From Baekduia soli (GTDB taxonomy: Bacteria > Actinomycetota > Thermoleophilia > Solirubrobacterales > Solirubrobacteraceae), in the NCBI RefSeq assembly GCF_007970665.1, contig NZ_CP042430.1, forward strand, positions 4,588,001 through 4,652,000: 64,000 bases of DNA, read 5' to 3'. Position 1 is the stretch's first letter. Each line of letters starts with the position of its first letter. The translations under genes and the position numbers were made by a program. The notes below the pieces were generated by a model. It did no database searches, was not told where the DNA came from, and was given only the letters and a program-made list of their open reading frames with translations. This document shows, in pieces, positions 8,384 through 17,094 of the stretch.

Positions 8384-9238
8384 TCACCCCAGCGCCGTCA
8401 CGTCCGCGCCGTGGGCCTCGAACGGCGCGCGCAGCACGTCGGCCCAGTCGCCCGCCTCGCGGCGCAGCGCCTCCAGCACGGCGCCCGTCTGCTCGTAGCC
8501 GCACCACACGAGCACGCTCGGCCCCGCGCCCGAGATCGTCGCCCCCAGCGCGCCGAAGGACCGCGCGCGCTGCACGACGTCCATCGAGCGCGGGTACAGG
8601 TGCGCGCGGTAGGGCTGGTGCAGGCGGTCGACCAGCGCGCGGGAGACGAGGTCCAGGTCGCCCCGTGCCAGGCCGAGGACGAGCAGCGACGCGTGCGCGA
8701 CGTTGGCGACCGCGTCGGCCATCGGGACCTGCCGGGGCAGCGCGGCCCGCGCCTCGCGCGTGCGCACGTGCTCGTGCGGCACGACGAGCACGGCCTCCAG
8801 CCCGGCCGGCGCCTCCAGGCGCGTCGCGGCGTCCTGCGCACACACCACGAACCCGCCGTGCAGCGCGGCGCCCACGTTGTCGGGATGGCCCTCGAGCTCG
8901 GTGGCCAGCGCCAGGACGTCGGCGCCCAGCTCGAACATGCTGTCGGCCGCCAGCAGGCCGGCCACGTAGGCCGCGGCGCTCGTCCCCAGGCCGCCGGACA
9001 GCGGGATCTCGGAGCGGATGCGGAACTCGAAGCCGTCGGGCGGGTGCAGGCGCGCGAAGCCCCGGACGGCCAGGTTGCGGCGGTCGCGGGCGATCGCCAG
9101 GTCGGTGACGACCCCGAAGCGGCCGGTCTCGACGACCTCGATCTCGGTGTGCAGCGCGAGCGCCGCGGCGAAGCAGTCGAACCCGGGGCCGAGGTTCGCC
9201 GAGGAGGCGGGCACGCGGACGAGGCGGCGGCGGTGCAT
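8384..9238 (-). CDS. thrB: Homoserine kinase
   Basis: This GHMP kinase phosphorylates L-homoserine to O-phosphohomoserine with ATP, the penultimate step of threonine synthesis. Motif 1 is SSANLGPGFD near residue 12 and the ATP-binding motif is PLSGGLGTSAA at about 80; TISGAGPSVL near 240 is motif 3. Its 284 residues match the family. The ATG at 9238 is the best start. It is the last gene of lysA-hom-thrC-thrB, although 176 bases separate it from thrC. Confidence 0.93.
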   Translation of the reverse strand: MHRRRLVRVPASSANLGPGFDCFAAALALHTEIEVVETGRFGVVTDLAIARDRRNLAVRGFARLHPPDGFEFRIRSEIPLSGGLGTSAAAYVAGLLAADSMFELGADVLALATELEGHPDNVGAALHGGFVVCAQDAATRLEAPAGLEAVLVVPHEHVRTREARAALPRQVPMADAVANVAHASLLVLGLARGDLDLVSRALVDRLHQPYRAHLYPRSMDVVQRARSFGALGATISGAGPSVLVWCGYEQTGAVLEALRREAGDWADVLRAPFEAHGADVTALG

Positions 9239-9414
9239 GCAGCGGCGGACCCTAGTGCCCGGGGCGCGCCGTCGTCGTGCTGGCCCGGCGCCGTTGGTCG
9301 GCAGCGCTGCGGGACGCTCGCCACCGATCGCTCCGGCCCGCGCGCCTCGCCGTGGCGGCGCCGGCGTGGCCGGTGGTGCCGCTGCCCGCGGCGACCCGCG
9401 GACGACCGCGAGCG

Positions 9415-10428
9415 TCAGCCCAGGACGGCGTGCTCGACGGCATCGAGCTCGGGCTCGCAGGGCACGACCGAGCCCGCCTGCATCAGCGCCGTCTGGGGGT
9501 CCTTCAGGCCGTGGCCGGTCAGCACGCACACGATGCGGGCCACGCCCTCCGGGGCGCCGTACTTCAACAGCCCCGCCACCCCCGCGGCGCTGGCCGGCTC
9601 GCAGAACACGCCCTCGCGCGAGGCCAGGAACCGGTAGGCGTCGAGGATCTCCTCATCGCTGACGGCCCGCACGGAGCCGCGCGAGCCGGTCATCGCCGCC
9701 ATCGCCTCCTCCCAGCGCGCCGGGTTGCCGATGCGGATCGCGCTGGCGACGGTCTCGGGGTGCTCGACGGGCCGGCCATCCACGAGCGGGGCGGCGCCGG
9801 CCGCCTGGAAGCCCAGGATGCGGGGCGCCTCGCCGACCTCCTGGAAGCCCTTCCAGTAGGCCGTCACGTTGCCCGCGTTGCCGACGGGGATGCACAGCGC
9901 GTCGATCGACCCGATCTCCTCGTGGATCTCGAACGACGCGGTCTTCTGGCCCTCGATGCGGAACGGGTTGACGCTGTTGACCAGCGCGATGGGCTGGCGC
10001 TCGCACACCTCGCGCACGAGCCGCAGCGCGACGTCGAAGTTGCCCCGCAGGGCGATGACGCGGGCGCCGTGCATGAGCGCCTGGGCCAGCTTGCCCGTGG
10101 CGATCTTGCCCTCGGGCACGATGACCGCGCCACGCAGGCCCGCGCGCGCCGCGTAGGCGGCCAGCGACGCGGCCGTGTTGCCCGTCGAGGCGCACAGGAC
10201 GGCCTCCGCGCCGCCCCGCAGCGCGTCGGAGACCGCGCAGGTCATCCCGCGGTCCTTGAACGAGCCGGTCGGGTTCGCGCCCTCGATCTTCAGGTAGACC
10301 TCGGCGCCGACGCGGTCGCCCAGCGTCGGCGCCGGCACCAGCGGCGTCGAGCCCTCCTGCAGCGAGACGACCGGGTCGCCCGGCGCGAACGGCAGGCGAT
10401 CGCGGTAGCGGTCGATGAGGCCCGGCAT
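9415..10428 (-). CDS. thrC: Threonine synthase
   Basis: This PLP enzyme converts O-phosphohomoserine to threonine. The PLP-binding lysine is Lys58 in NPTGSFKDRG, and the phosphate-binding loop is CASTGNTAASLA at about 92. The 337-residue length fits the short fold-type II threonine synthases of actinobacteria. Its ATG at 10428 overlaps the last base of the hom stop region, so hom and thrC are translationally coupled. Confidence 0.95.
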   Translation of the reverse strand: MPGLIDRYRDRLPFAPGDPVVSLQEGSTPLVPAPTLGDRVGAEVYLKIEGANPTGSFKDRGMTCAVSDALRGGAEAVLCASTGNTAASLAAYAARAGLRGAVIVPEGKIATGKLAQALMHGARVIALRGNFDVALRLVREVCERQPIALVNSVNPFRIEGQKTASFEIHEEIGSIDALCIPVGNAGNVTAYWKGFQEVGEAPRILGFQAAGAAPLVDGRPVEHPETVASAIRIGNPARWEEAMAAMTGSRGSVRAVSDEEILDAYRFLASREGVFCEPASAAGVAGLLKYGAPEGVARIVCVLTGHGLKDPQTALMQAGSVVPCEPELDAVEHAVLG

Positions 10429-11651
10429 CAGAATGCCTCGTCGATCACGCGGATCGCCCGCGGCCGGCCCCGTACGAACTCCAGCCCCGTGATGAGGTCC
10501 ACCGCGCCCGAGAGCTGGGACTCCAGGACGGGGTGCAGGACCATGACGAGCCGCGCGTTCTCCCCCAGGCCCTTCTGGACGAAGGACTTCACGCTGATGT
10601 TCTGCAGCCCCAGGACCTGGGCCAGCTGGGCGAGCACGCCGGGCTGGTCGGCCACGTCGACGTGCAGGTAGAACGCGCTGACGACGTCGTCGACGAGCTC
10701 GAGGCGCTCGGAGGGCTCATGCGTCGAGGCGGGCGGGATCATCGCGCTGACGACGTCGCCGAGCACCGCGCTGGCGGTCTGCGGGCCGCCTGCGCCGGGC
10801 CCGCTGAGCGTGATCTCCGTGATGGCCTCGGACTCGATCGTCACCGCGTTGAACGGGCCGTTGACCGACGCCAGCGGGTGCGCGCCGTAGAGGAACGCCG
10901 GGTGCACGCGCACGCTGAGGCCGCCGTCGACGCGCTCGGCCGTGCCGATGAGCTTGAGCCCCAGCCCGAGCTCGCGGGCGTACTCGAGGTCGTCGGCGGT
11001 CAGGTGCTCGATGCCCTCGTAGCGGACCTGGGCCAGCGACACCGGCGTGTCGAACGCCAGCCGCGCGAGGATCGCCATCTTGGCCGCCGCGTCCTTGCCG
11101 GTCACGTCGTCGGTCGGGTCGGCCTCGGCGTAGCCCAGGCGCTGGGCCTCGGCCAGCGCGTCGGCGTAGGAGGCGCCGGTGTCGGCCATCCGCGTGAGGA
11201 TGAAGTTCGTCGTGCCGTTGACGATCCCGTGCAGGCGCTCGACGTGCGCGCCGGCCAGCGACTCCTGCAGCACGCGGACGACCGGCACGACGCCGCCGAC
11301 GGCGGCCTCGAAGCGCAGCTGCACGCCGTGCTCGCGCGCGGTGGCCCACAGCTCCTCGCCGTGCTCGGCCAGCAGCTGCTTGTTGGCGGTCACGACGTGC
11401 TTGCCCGCCGCCATCGCGCGCTGGACGTAGTCGCGCGCGGGGTCCAGCCCGCCGATGAGCTCGACGACGAGGTCGCTGTCGGCCAGGATCTGGTCGAAGT
11501 CGCCCTCGCTGCGGCGCAGCACGCCCGTGATCCGGGGGCGCAGGCCGGTGACGGCCGCGACGTGCCCGGCGCGCTGCTCGAGCAGGTCGGCGAACGCGCC
11601 GCCCACGGTGCCGCGGCCGAGGAGGCCGATGCGGAAGGTCTGCTGGGTCAC
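10428..11651 (-). CDS. hom: Homoserine dehydrogenase with ACT domain
   Basis: This enzyme reduces aspartate semialdehyde to homoserine with NAD(P)H. The Rossmann motif is GLLGRGTVGG at residues 8-17, followed by the catalytic region around NGTTNFILTRM and a C-terminal ACT domain from about residue 325 (FYLHVDVADQPGVLAQLA). The ACT domain usually gives feedback inhibition by threonine. The 407 residues are slightly shorter than usual. It begins one base before the end of the lysA region and is coupled to thrC downstream. Confidence 0.95.
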   Translation of the reverse strand: MTQQTFRIGLLGRGTVGGAFADLLEQRAGHVAAVTGLRPRITGVLRRSEGDFDQILADSDLVVELIGGLDPARDYVQRAMAAGKHVVTANKQLLAEHGEELWATAREHGVQLRFEAAVGGVVPVVRVLQESLAGAHVERLHGIVNGTTNFILTRMADTGASYADALAEAQRLGYAEADPTDDVTGKDAAAKMAILARLAFDTPVSLAQVRYEGIEHLTADDLEYARELGLGLKLIGTAERVDGGLSVRVHPAFLYGAHPLASVNGPFNAVTIESEAITEITLSGPGAGGPQTASAVLGDVVSAMIPPASTHEPSERLELVDDVVSAFYLHVDVADQPGVLAQLAQVLGLQNISVKSFVQKGLGENARLVMVLHPVLESQLSGAVDLITGLEFVRGRPRAIRVIDEAF

Positions 11652-12937
11652 CTAGTCCTCGAGATCCCTGGCGGTCAGGTCGGCGTAGGTCTCGCGGCGC
11701 ACGACGGCCCGGGCCTCGCCGTCGCCGACGAAGATGACGGGCGGACGCGGCTGGCCGTTGTAGGTGTTGGCCATGGCGTACCCATAGGCCCCGTGACCGG
11801 CACCGCGATGACGTCCCCGCGCCGCGGGTCGGGGAGGTCGGCGTCGTGGATGAGCACGTCGGAGGACTCGCAGTGCTTGCCCGCGAGGTGCACGATCGTG
11901 TGCGCGGAGGCCTGCGGCGAGCCCGGCGGGCGCCCGACGACCTGCGCCTCGTAGCGGGCGTCGTAGAGCATGGGCCGCAGGTTGTCGGACATGCCGCCGT
12001 CGACGCCGACCCACGTCGAGACGTTGTGCTTGACGGTCTGCACCGTGTACAGCGTGACGGTCGACTGCGCGACGAGCGCGCGCCCCGGCTCGTCGGCGAT
12101 CCGCCGGCCCGGGCCCAGGAGCTCCTCCACGAGCGCGACCTTGCGGGCGACGTAGTCCTCGATGTCGGGCGCCGACTGCTCGTGCGTGTAGGCCACGCCG
12201 AGGCCGCCGCCGAGGTTGTACGTGCGGAACTCGCCCAGGCCGGCGAGCACCTCCAGCGCGGCGCGGAACGGCTCGAGGTCCAGGATCTGGGAGCCGATGT
12301 GCATGTGCACGCCGTCGAGGTCGAAGCGGTCGGAGGCCTGCGCGCGCGCCACCGCGATCGCCGCGTCCTCGGGGTTGAGGCCGAACTTCGTGTTCGGGCC
12401 GCCCGTGGAGATCTTGGGATGCGTGTCGGGGCTCACGCCCGGCGCGACGCGCAGCAGGATCCGCTGGCGGCGGCCCGGCCCGATCATGCGCTCGAGGACC
12501 TCGAGCTCGTCGAGGTTGTCGACGACGATGTCGCCCACGCCCGCGTCGAGCGCGTACTGCAGCTCGGCGTCGGTCTTCGCGTTGCCGTGCAGGTGGATCC
12601 GGGCGGGGTCGAAGCCCGCCTTCAGCGCCAGGTGCAGCTCGCCGCCGGAGGCCACGTCGCAGGCCAGACCCTCCTGCGCGAAGACCCGCAGGACCGCGGT
12701 GCACGGGAAGGACTTCGACGCGAAGTGCACCTCGAAGTCGTCCGTGCGCTGCGCGAAGGCGGCGAGGAAACGCCGGGCGCGCATGCGCAGGTCGTCCTCG
12801 ACGACGATGTAGGACGGCGTGCCGAACTCGCGCGCCAGCGCCAGCGCGTCGCAGCCGCCGAGCTGCAGGACGCCGTCGGCGCCGAGCGTGGTGCCCAGCG
12901 GCCAGACATGGGAGACGGAGGTCTGCGTGAGGGCCAT
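11652..12937 (-). CDS. lysA: Diaminopimelate decarboxylase, interrupted by an apparent one-base frameshift
   Basis: The enzyme decarboxylates meso-diaminopimelate to lysine. The ATG at 12937 starts a fold-type III PLP protein with Lys75 in HFASKSFP, the HIGSQI motif and the specificity motif CESSD. Residues 1 to about 381 read correctly up to VIAVPVTG. The expected continuation AYGYAMANTYNG is in another frame and runs to the stop at 11652. The disrupted point is a run of four C (11789-11792) on the plus strand, where five would restore the frame. Without the restoration the reading frame ends at 11675 with a wrong tail. As hom and thrC follow intact and lysA is normally essential, a homopolymer sequencing error is more likely than a true pseudogene. 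Confidence 0.85.
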
Positions 12938-12960
12938 CGGCCGCGGGATGATGCCACGCC

Positions 12961-13683
12961 ATGCGCACCGTCCGAGCTGAGCCACCGGTCGAGACCGGCA
13001 CCACCGACGGCCTGGCCTGGGCCCGGTTCGCCCCCGCCGGCGCCGGGGACGCACCGCCGGCCGCCGGCGTCGTGGTCCTGCACGGCGCCGACAGCACGAA
13101 GGAGAACCACGCCGACTTCGCCCGCGTCTGCGCCGCGCACGGCCTGGCCGCGCTCGTCTTCGACGCGCGGGGCCACGGCGCCAGCGGCGGCACGCTGGAC
13201 GGCCGCGCGATCGACGACGTCGCGCGCATGGCCGACACGCTGCGCGAGCGCGCGGGGGTGCAGGCCGTCGGGCTGCGCGGCTCGTCCATGGGCGCCTACC
13301 TCGCGCTCGTCGCGGCCGGGGCGGCGCGGGCGGGCGCCGTCGTGGCGATCTGCCCCGCGCCGGCGCTGGGCCTGGCCGTCGGGCTGCGCGCCGGGCGCTT
13401 CGCGTTCGGGGTCGACCGCGAGGGCCTCACCGCGCTGCTGGAGGCCCACAACGAGACCGACGCGGCCCGCGCGCTGGATGTCCCGCTGCTGCTCCTGCAC
13501 GCCGAGGGCGACGAGGCGGTGCCGGTCGAGCTCTCGCGCGCGCTGCACGCGGCCGTGCCGGCCTCGCGCCTGGTGGTCGTCCCCGGCGGCCACCACCGCT
13601 CGATCCAGCACGACCCCGAGCTGCAGGGCGAGGCCGCGCGCTTCCTGGCCGGCCACCTGAGTGCCCGGCCCGGCGCGGGCTAG
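12961..13683 (+). CDS. Alpha/beta hydrolase of unknown substrate
   Basis: This 240-residue serine hydrolase has the nucleophile elbow GSSMG with Ser109. The oxyanion region is VVLHGADS near 40, an acid candidate is the Asp in HAEGDEAVP, and the histidine lies in PGGHHRSI. Length and motifs resemble dienelactone-hydrolase-like or prolyl-oligopeptidase-like single-domain hydrolases. It starts only 23 bases from the divergent lysA start. Its TAG stop codon is part of the GCTAGC target in which an IS481 element inserted; the protein itself appears complete. Confidence 0.8.
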   Translation: MRTVRAEPPVETGTTDGLAWARFAPAGAGDAPPAAGVVVLHGADSTKENHADFARVCAAHGLAALVFDARGHGASGGTLDGRAIDDVARMADTLRERAGVQAVGLRGSSMGAYLALVAAGAARAGAVVAICPAPALGLAVGLRAGRFAFGVDREGLTALLEAHNETDAARALDVPLLLLHAEGDEAVPVELSRALHAAVPASRLVVVPGGHHRSIQHDPELQGEAARFLAGHLSARPGAG

Positions 13684-13684
13684 C
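13679..13684. repeat. Target-site duplication of IS481 copy 1, left side
   Basis: GCTAGC here and at 14763-14768 flank the element directly. The TAG within it is the stop codon of the upstream hydrolase gene. The NCTAGN six-base pattern is that known for Bordetella IS481. Confidence 0.85.
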
Positions 13685-14648
13685 TGTTCTGCCTCAGGTC
13701 GTTCCGAACGCGGGTGATGGGCGGCCGGTTGCCGAGCGAGCTGTGGTTCCGCTCGTTGTTGTAGTGGTGCAGCCAGTGTGGCAGCGCTGCGGCTCTGGCG
13801 TCGCTTGAGCGGTAGCGCTGTCCCAGGCCCCATTCGCGTTTGAGGGTCTGCTGGTAGCGCTCGACCTTGCCGTTGTGGCGCGGCGTGCGGGGCGCGATCG
13901 TGCGATGCCGGATGCCGTGGCTGTCAAACAGGGCGGCCAGCGCCTTGTTGTGGGTGTAGGTCCAGGCGTTGTCGGTCTGCCAGCGCTCGATGATGATGCC
14001 GTGCGCAGCGAAGAACGCGATCGCCCGCTCGGTGAAGCCGATGACGGTGGCGGCCTTCTCGTCGCGGTGCAGCTCGGTGTAGGCCAGGCGGCTGTGGTCG
14101 TCGATCGCGCTGTGGGCGAACTCGTAGCCGACACGCTGGCGCTTCTCGGCGCCCGTGCGGTGACGGTTGCCGGTGACGGCATGGCCGGGTGAGGAGAACC
14201 GCGCGAAACGCTTGACGTCGTTTTGGATCAACGCCCCAGGGCACGGCCACTCAAAGCGCTGCACCGCCTCTCGGGGCGCCGGCGGCTGGCGCGACATGCC
14301 GCGCCGCTTCAGACAGCGCGAGACCGTCGCGTGCGCGATGCCGAGCTCGGAGGCGATCAGGCGCGGCCCCCAGCCCGTCCGCGTCCGCGCCTGGCAGACA
14401 CGGTCGTGCAGCTCGTCGCTGGACCGCGTCGGCTGGCGATGCGGCGTCGAGGGTCGATCCTGCGCCCACGCGCCCGACGCTCGCTCGGCGTCTGAGGCGT
14501 TGCGGTACCGGTCGATCCAGTACTGCACCGTCGACACGCTCACCCGCCGACGGGCCGCTGCCTGGCGTCGAGGAAGTCCCTCGCCAAGACACCAATCAAC
14601 CAGCTCGACACGCTGCCAGCTGGGCAGCCACCTACGCTTGCACTGCAT
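13680..14648 (-). CDS. IS481-family transposase (copy 1)
   Basis: The 322-residue DDE transposase has N-terminal helix-turn-helix regions (VSVSTVQYWIDRY and IASELGIAHATVSRCL) and a C-terminal rve integrase core. The acidic triad is seen as Asp in QNDVKRF, Asp in QTDNAWTY and Glu in HNGKVERY. The last codons cross the IS end at 13685; the final Ser and the TAG stop come from the GCTAGC target, not from the element. The start codon ATG at 14648 lies inside an inverted repeat. It is identical in sequence to copy 2 except for the target-derived last residue. Confidence 0.95.
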   Translation of the reverse strand: MQCKRRWLPSWQRVELVDWCLGEGLPRRQAAARRRVSVSTVQYWIDRYRNASDAERASGAWAQDRPSTPHRQPTRSSDELHDRVCQARTRTGWGPRLIASELGIAHATVSRCLKRRGMSRQPPAPREAVQRFEWPCPGALIQNDVKRFARFSSPGHAVTGNRHRTGAEKRQRVGYEFAHSAIDDHSRLAYTELHRDEKAATVIGFTERAIAFFAAHGIIIERWQTDNAWTYTHNKALAALFDSHGIRHRTIAPRTPRHNGKVERYQQTLKREWGLGQRYRSSDARAAALPHWLHHYNNERNHSSLGNRPPITRVRNDLRQNS

Positions 14649-14762
14649 CCGGGCTGATGACCTCCGAGGCCGTTGGATCCTTGAGAAGACCCACAGCCTC
14701 TGTCTCAGCCCGGATGCCTCAACTTCAGCCCTCAGACGTTCGGAACGTCCCGAGGCACGTCA
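13685..14762 (-). mobile_element. IS481-family insertion sequence, copy 1 (1078 bp)
   Basis: The element runs from TGTTCTGCCTCAGG at 13685 to CGAGGCACGTCA at 14762. The terminal inverted repeats match at 21 of 26 positions and share the block CGTTCCGAACG. A perfect 6-bp duplication (GCTAGC) borders it. It carries one transposase gene on the minus strand. A second copy of identical length lies inverted at 41638-42715. Confidence 0.95.
14645..14717 (-). promoter_or_regulatory. Start-codon inverted repeat of IS481 copy 1
   Basis: GCATCCGGGCTGA and its exact complement TCAGCCCGGATGC are separated by 47 bases. The second arm contains the transposase ATG. The hairpin could form only in transcripts that begin outside the element or near its end, and would mask the start codon. 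Confidence 0.6.
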
Positions 14763-14768
14763 GCTAGC
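14763..14768. repeat. Target-site duplication of IS481 copy 1, right side
   Basis: GCTAGC, the exact direct repeat of 13679-13684. Confidence 0.85.
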
Positions 14769-14827
14769 GGGTCCGGCCCACCGGGCCGACACCCCTGCCG
14801 GCAAGCGGACCCCCTGGGCCGTTGCCC

Positions 14828-16039
14828 TCAGAGGTAGTTCAGCGGGTTGGTGACCGCGCCGTTGACGCGCACCTCGAAGTGCAGGTGCGGGCCCGTGGAG
14901 TGCCCGGTGGAGCCCGAGAGGCCGATGACCTGGCCCTGGCTGACCTGCTGGCCGACGGAGACCTTGAGCACCGACTGGTGGCCGTAGCACGTCGAGAGCG
15001 ACGCGCTGTGCTGGATGCACGTGTAGTTGCCGTAGCCGCCGACCCAGCCCGCGATGGCCACCCGTCCGCCGTCGGCGGCGCGGATCGGGGTGCCCGTCGG
15101 CACGCCGATGTCCATGCCCGGGTGGCAGGCCTCCCACGGGCGCGACTCGCAGAACGGCGCGGTGATCGGCCCGTTGACGGGCCAGATGAAGCGGCCGCTG
15201 CCGCCCTTGATGGGCCCGGCGGGCAGCCCGGGGGCGCCGGGGGCCAGCTCGGCCTGGACCCGGGCAGACTCCTTCTGCAGCTCGCTGAGGTGGTCCTCGA
15301 GCGCCTTGCGCTCGCCGCGGACCTTCGTCAGGGCGGCCTGCTTGCCGGCGCGGGTCTGCTGGTAGCCGACGCGCGTGTCGATGAGCTGCTGCTTGACCTG
15401 AGCGACCTGGTCGCGGCGCTGCAGGACGATCCGGGTCAGCTGCTGCTGGCGGCCCTCGAGGGTGTCCAGGCGCGCCGCGGTGGCCGTCGCGTCGGCCTTG
15501 GCGCTCTTGACGAGCGTGAGGATCTGGGCGTCCTGGCGCTGGATCGCGCTGAGGAACTGGCCTCGCTCGAGGAGGTCGGCGAAGCCCTTGGAGTTCAGGA
15601 CGACGGTGACCAGGTCGGGTCGGTCGGCCTCGTAGAGCTGGCGCAGGCGCCGGGCCAGGACGACGCGGCCCTGGGCGAGGCGGACGCGCAGGCGCGCCAG
15701 CCGGGCGCGCTCGGAGCGCAGCCGTGACTGGGTGCTCGCCAGCTCCGCACGCCGGGCGTCGAGATCGGACTGGATGCGGGCCTCGCGCGACTGCAGCGTC
15801 GAGATCGACCCCTGGAGGCGCGCGATGCGCTTCGACCAGGCCGTGATGTCGGACGTCAGGACGTGCTCGGTGCCCTTGCGGCGGCCGATCCTGCTGCGGG
15901 TGACGTCGATCTTCTTCTGGATGGAGGCGGCCTTGCCCTGCGGCGAGTCGGCCTGTGAGCCGAGCGGCAGGACGAGCCACAGCACGGCGCAGAGGACCAC
16001 CGGTAGGACGATGCCGCCCAGCGCGAGGCGCAGGCGCAT
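14828..16039 (-). CDS. Secreted M23-family peptidoglycan peptidase with long coiled coil (EnvC/NlpD-like)
   Basis: After an N-terminal membrane segment (residues about 5-28) comes a long coiled coil to about residue 270, rich in Arg, Leu and Gln heptads. A LytM/M23 domain occupies about 290-403. The zinc ligands are visible in CHPGMDIG (H-x3-D) and PHLHFEV (HxH). This order, coiled coil followed by LytM, is that of EnvC-type regulators and murein hydrolases; retention of all ligands suggests an active endopeptidase. The ATG at 16039 gives the right signal sequence. It is divergent from htpX, 119 bases away. Confidence 0.88.
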   Translation of the reverse strand: MRLRLALGGIVLPVVLCAVLWLVLPLGSQADSPQGKAASIQKKIDVTRSRIGRRKGTEHVLTSDITAWSKRIARLQGSISTLQSREARIQSDLDARRAELASTQSRLRSERARLARLRVRLAQGRVVLARRLRQLYEADRPDLVTVVLNSKGFADLLERGQFLSAIQRQDAQILTLVKSAKADATATAARLDTLEGRQQQLTRIVLQRRDQVAQVKQQLIDTRVGYQQTRAGKQAALTKVRGERKALEDHLSELQKESARVQAELAPGAPGLPAGPIKGGSGRFIWPVNGPITAPFCESRPWEACHPGMDIGVPTGTPIRAADGGRVAIAGWVGGYGNYTCIQHSASLSTCYGHQSVLKVSVGQQVSQGQVIGLSGSTGHSTGPHLHFEVRVNGAVTNPLNYL

Positions 16040-16158
16040 GCGACGCCGGATGGTAGGAAATCCGCCCGGTCCGCGCTGCACGATCCCCTGCGCAGCGGCG
16101 GTCCGGGGCCGGGCCGCTCTTAATCGTGGGCTCAAGGAGCCCGACTACCATCCTCGCC

Positions 16159-17085
16159 ATGAAGACCTCGTTCGGTCGCGACACCGGCCTCCAGGTGCGG
16201 ATGCTCGTGACGATGCTCCTGCTCGGCCTCGTCTACGTCGTGTTCCTCGGCGTGCTGTTCGCGAGCACGAGCGCCACCGTCGCCGTGATCGGCGTCGCGC
16301 TGCTGCTGGGCTTCCAGTTCTTCGCCTCCGACAAGCTGGCGCTGCGCACCATGGGCGCCAACGAGGTCTCCCCGCAGGAGGCCCCCGAGCTGCACGCGAT
16401 GATCGAGCGCCTCTGCGTCCAGGCCGACATCCCCAAGCCGCGCGTGGCGATGGTGTCCTCGCCGATCCCCAACGCGTTCGCCATGGGCCGCAGCCCCAAG
16501 CACGCGACCGTGTGCGCGACGACGGGCATCGTGGACCTGCTCTCGCCGGCCGAGCTCGAGGGGGTCCTGGCCCACGAGATCACCCACATCGTCAACCGCG
16601 ACGTGATGATCATGACGCTGGCGGGCTTCTTCGCCTCCATCGCGTCGACGATCGTGCAGTTCGGCTTCCTGTTCGGCGGCGGCTACGGCGGCGGCGGGTA
16701 CTCCGACGACGACGAGGACGGCCCGAGCATGATGGCCATCATCCTGATCTCGGCGATCGTCTGGGTCGTCAGCTTCTTCCTCATGCAGGCCCTGTCGCGC
16801 TACCGCGAGTTCGCCGCCGACCGCGGCGCGGCGGTCATCACCGGTCGCCCGAGCGCGCTGGCCTCCGCGCTCATCAAGATCAGCGGCGTCAACGAGCGCA
16901 TCCCGCAGAACGACCTGCGCGCGCACGCCGAGATGAACGCGTTCTACATCGTGCCCGTGCACGTCAAGGGCTCGCTCTACAACCTGTTCTCGACGCACCC
17001 GCCGATGGAGAAGCGCATCGAGGCCCTGTCCCGGCTGGAGGCCCAGCTGCAGGGCACCCTGGCCCCGCGCGCGGCGCTGGCCTAG
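16159..17085 (+). CDS. htpX: Zinc metalloprotease HtpX (M48)
   Basis: This membrane-bound protease degrades damaged membrane proteins. Two hydrophobic helices near the N-terminus (residues 14-55) precede the catalytic motif HEITH at about 144-148. Two more membrane segments lie at about 155-215, interrupted by an acidic Gly-rich loop (YSDDDEDG). The third zinc ligand Glu is in REFAADR. The length of 308 is slightly above the usual 280-295. The start ATG at 16159 lacks the 11 extra residues of an upstream in-frame start. It sits nine bases before pspAB, the usual actinobacterial partner. Confidence 0.92.
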   Translation: MKTSFGRDTGLQVRMLVTMLLLGLVYVVFLGVLFASTSATVAVIGVALLLGFQFFASDKLALRTMGANEVSPQEAPELHAMIERLCVQADIPKPRVAMVSSPIPNAFAMGRSPKHATVCATTGIVDLLSPAELEGVLAHEITHIVNRDVMIMTLAGFFASIASTIVQFGFLFGGGYGGGGYSDDDEDGPSMMAIILISAIVWVVSFFLMQALSRYREFAADRGAAVITGRPSALASALIKISGVNERIPQNDLRAHAEMNAFYIVPVHVKGSLYNLFSTHPPMEKRIEALSRLEAQLQGTLAPRAALA

Positions 17086-17094
17086 GTCCACCCG

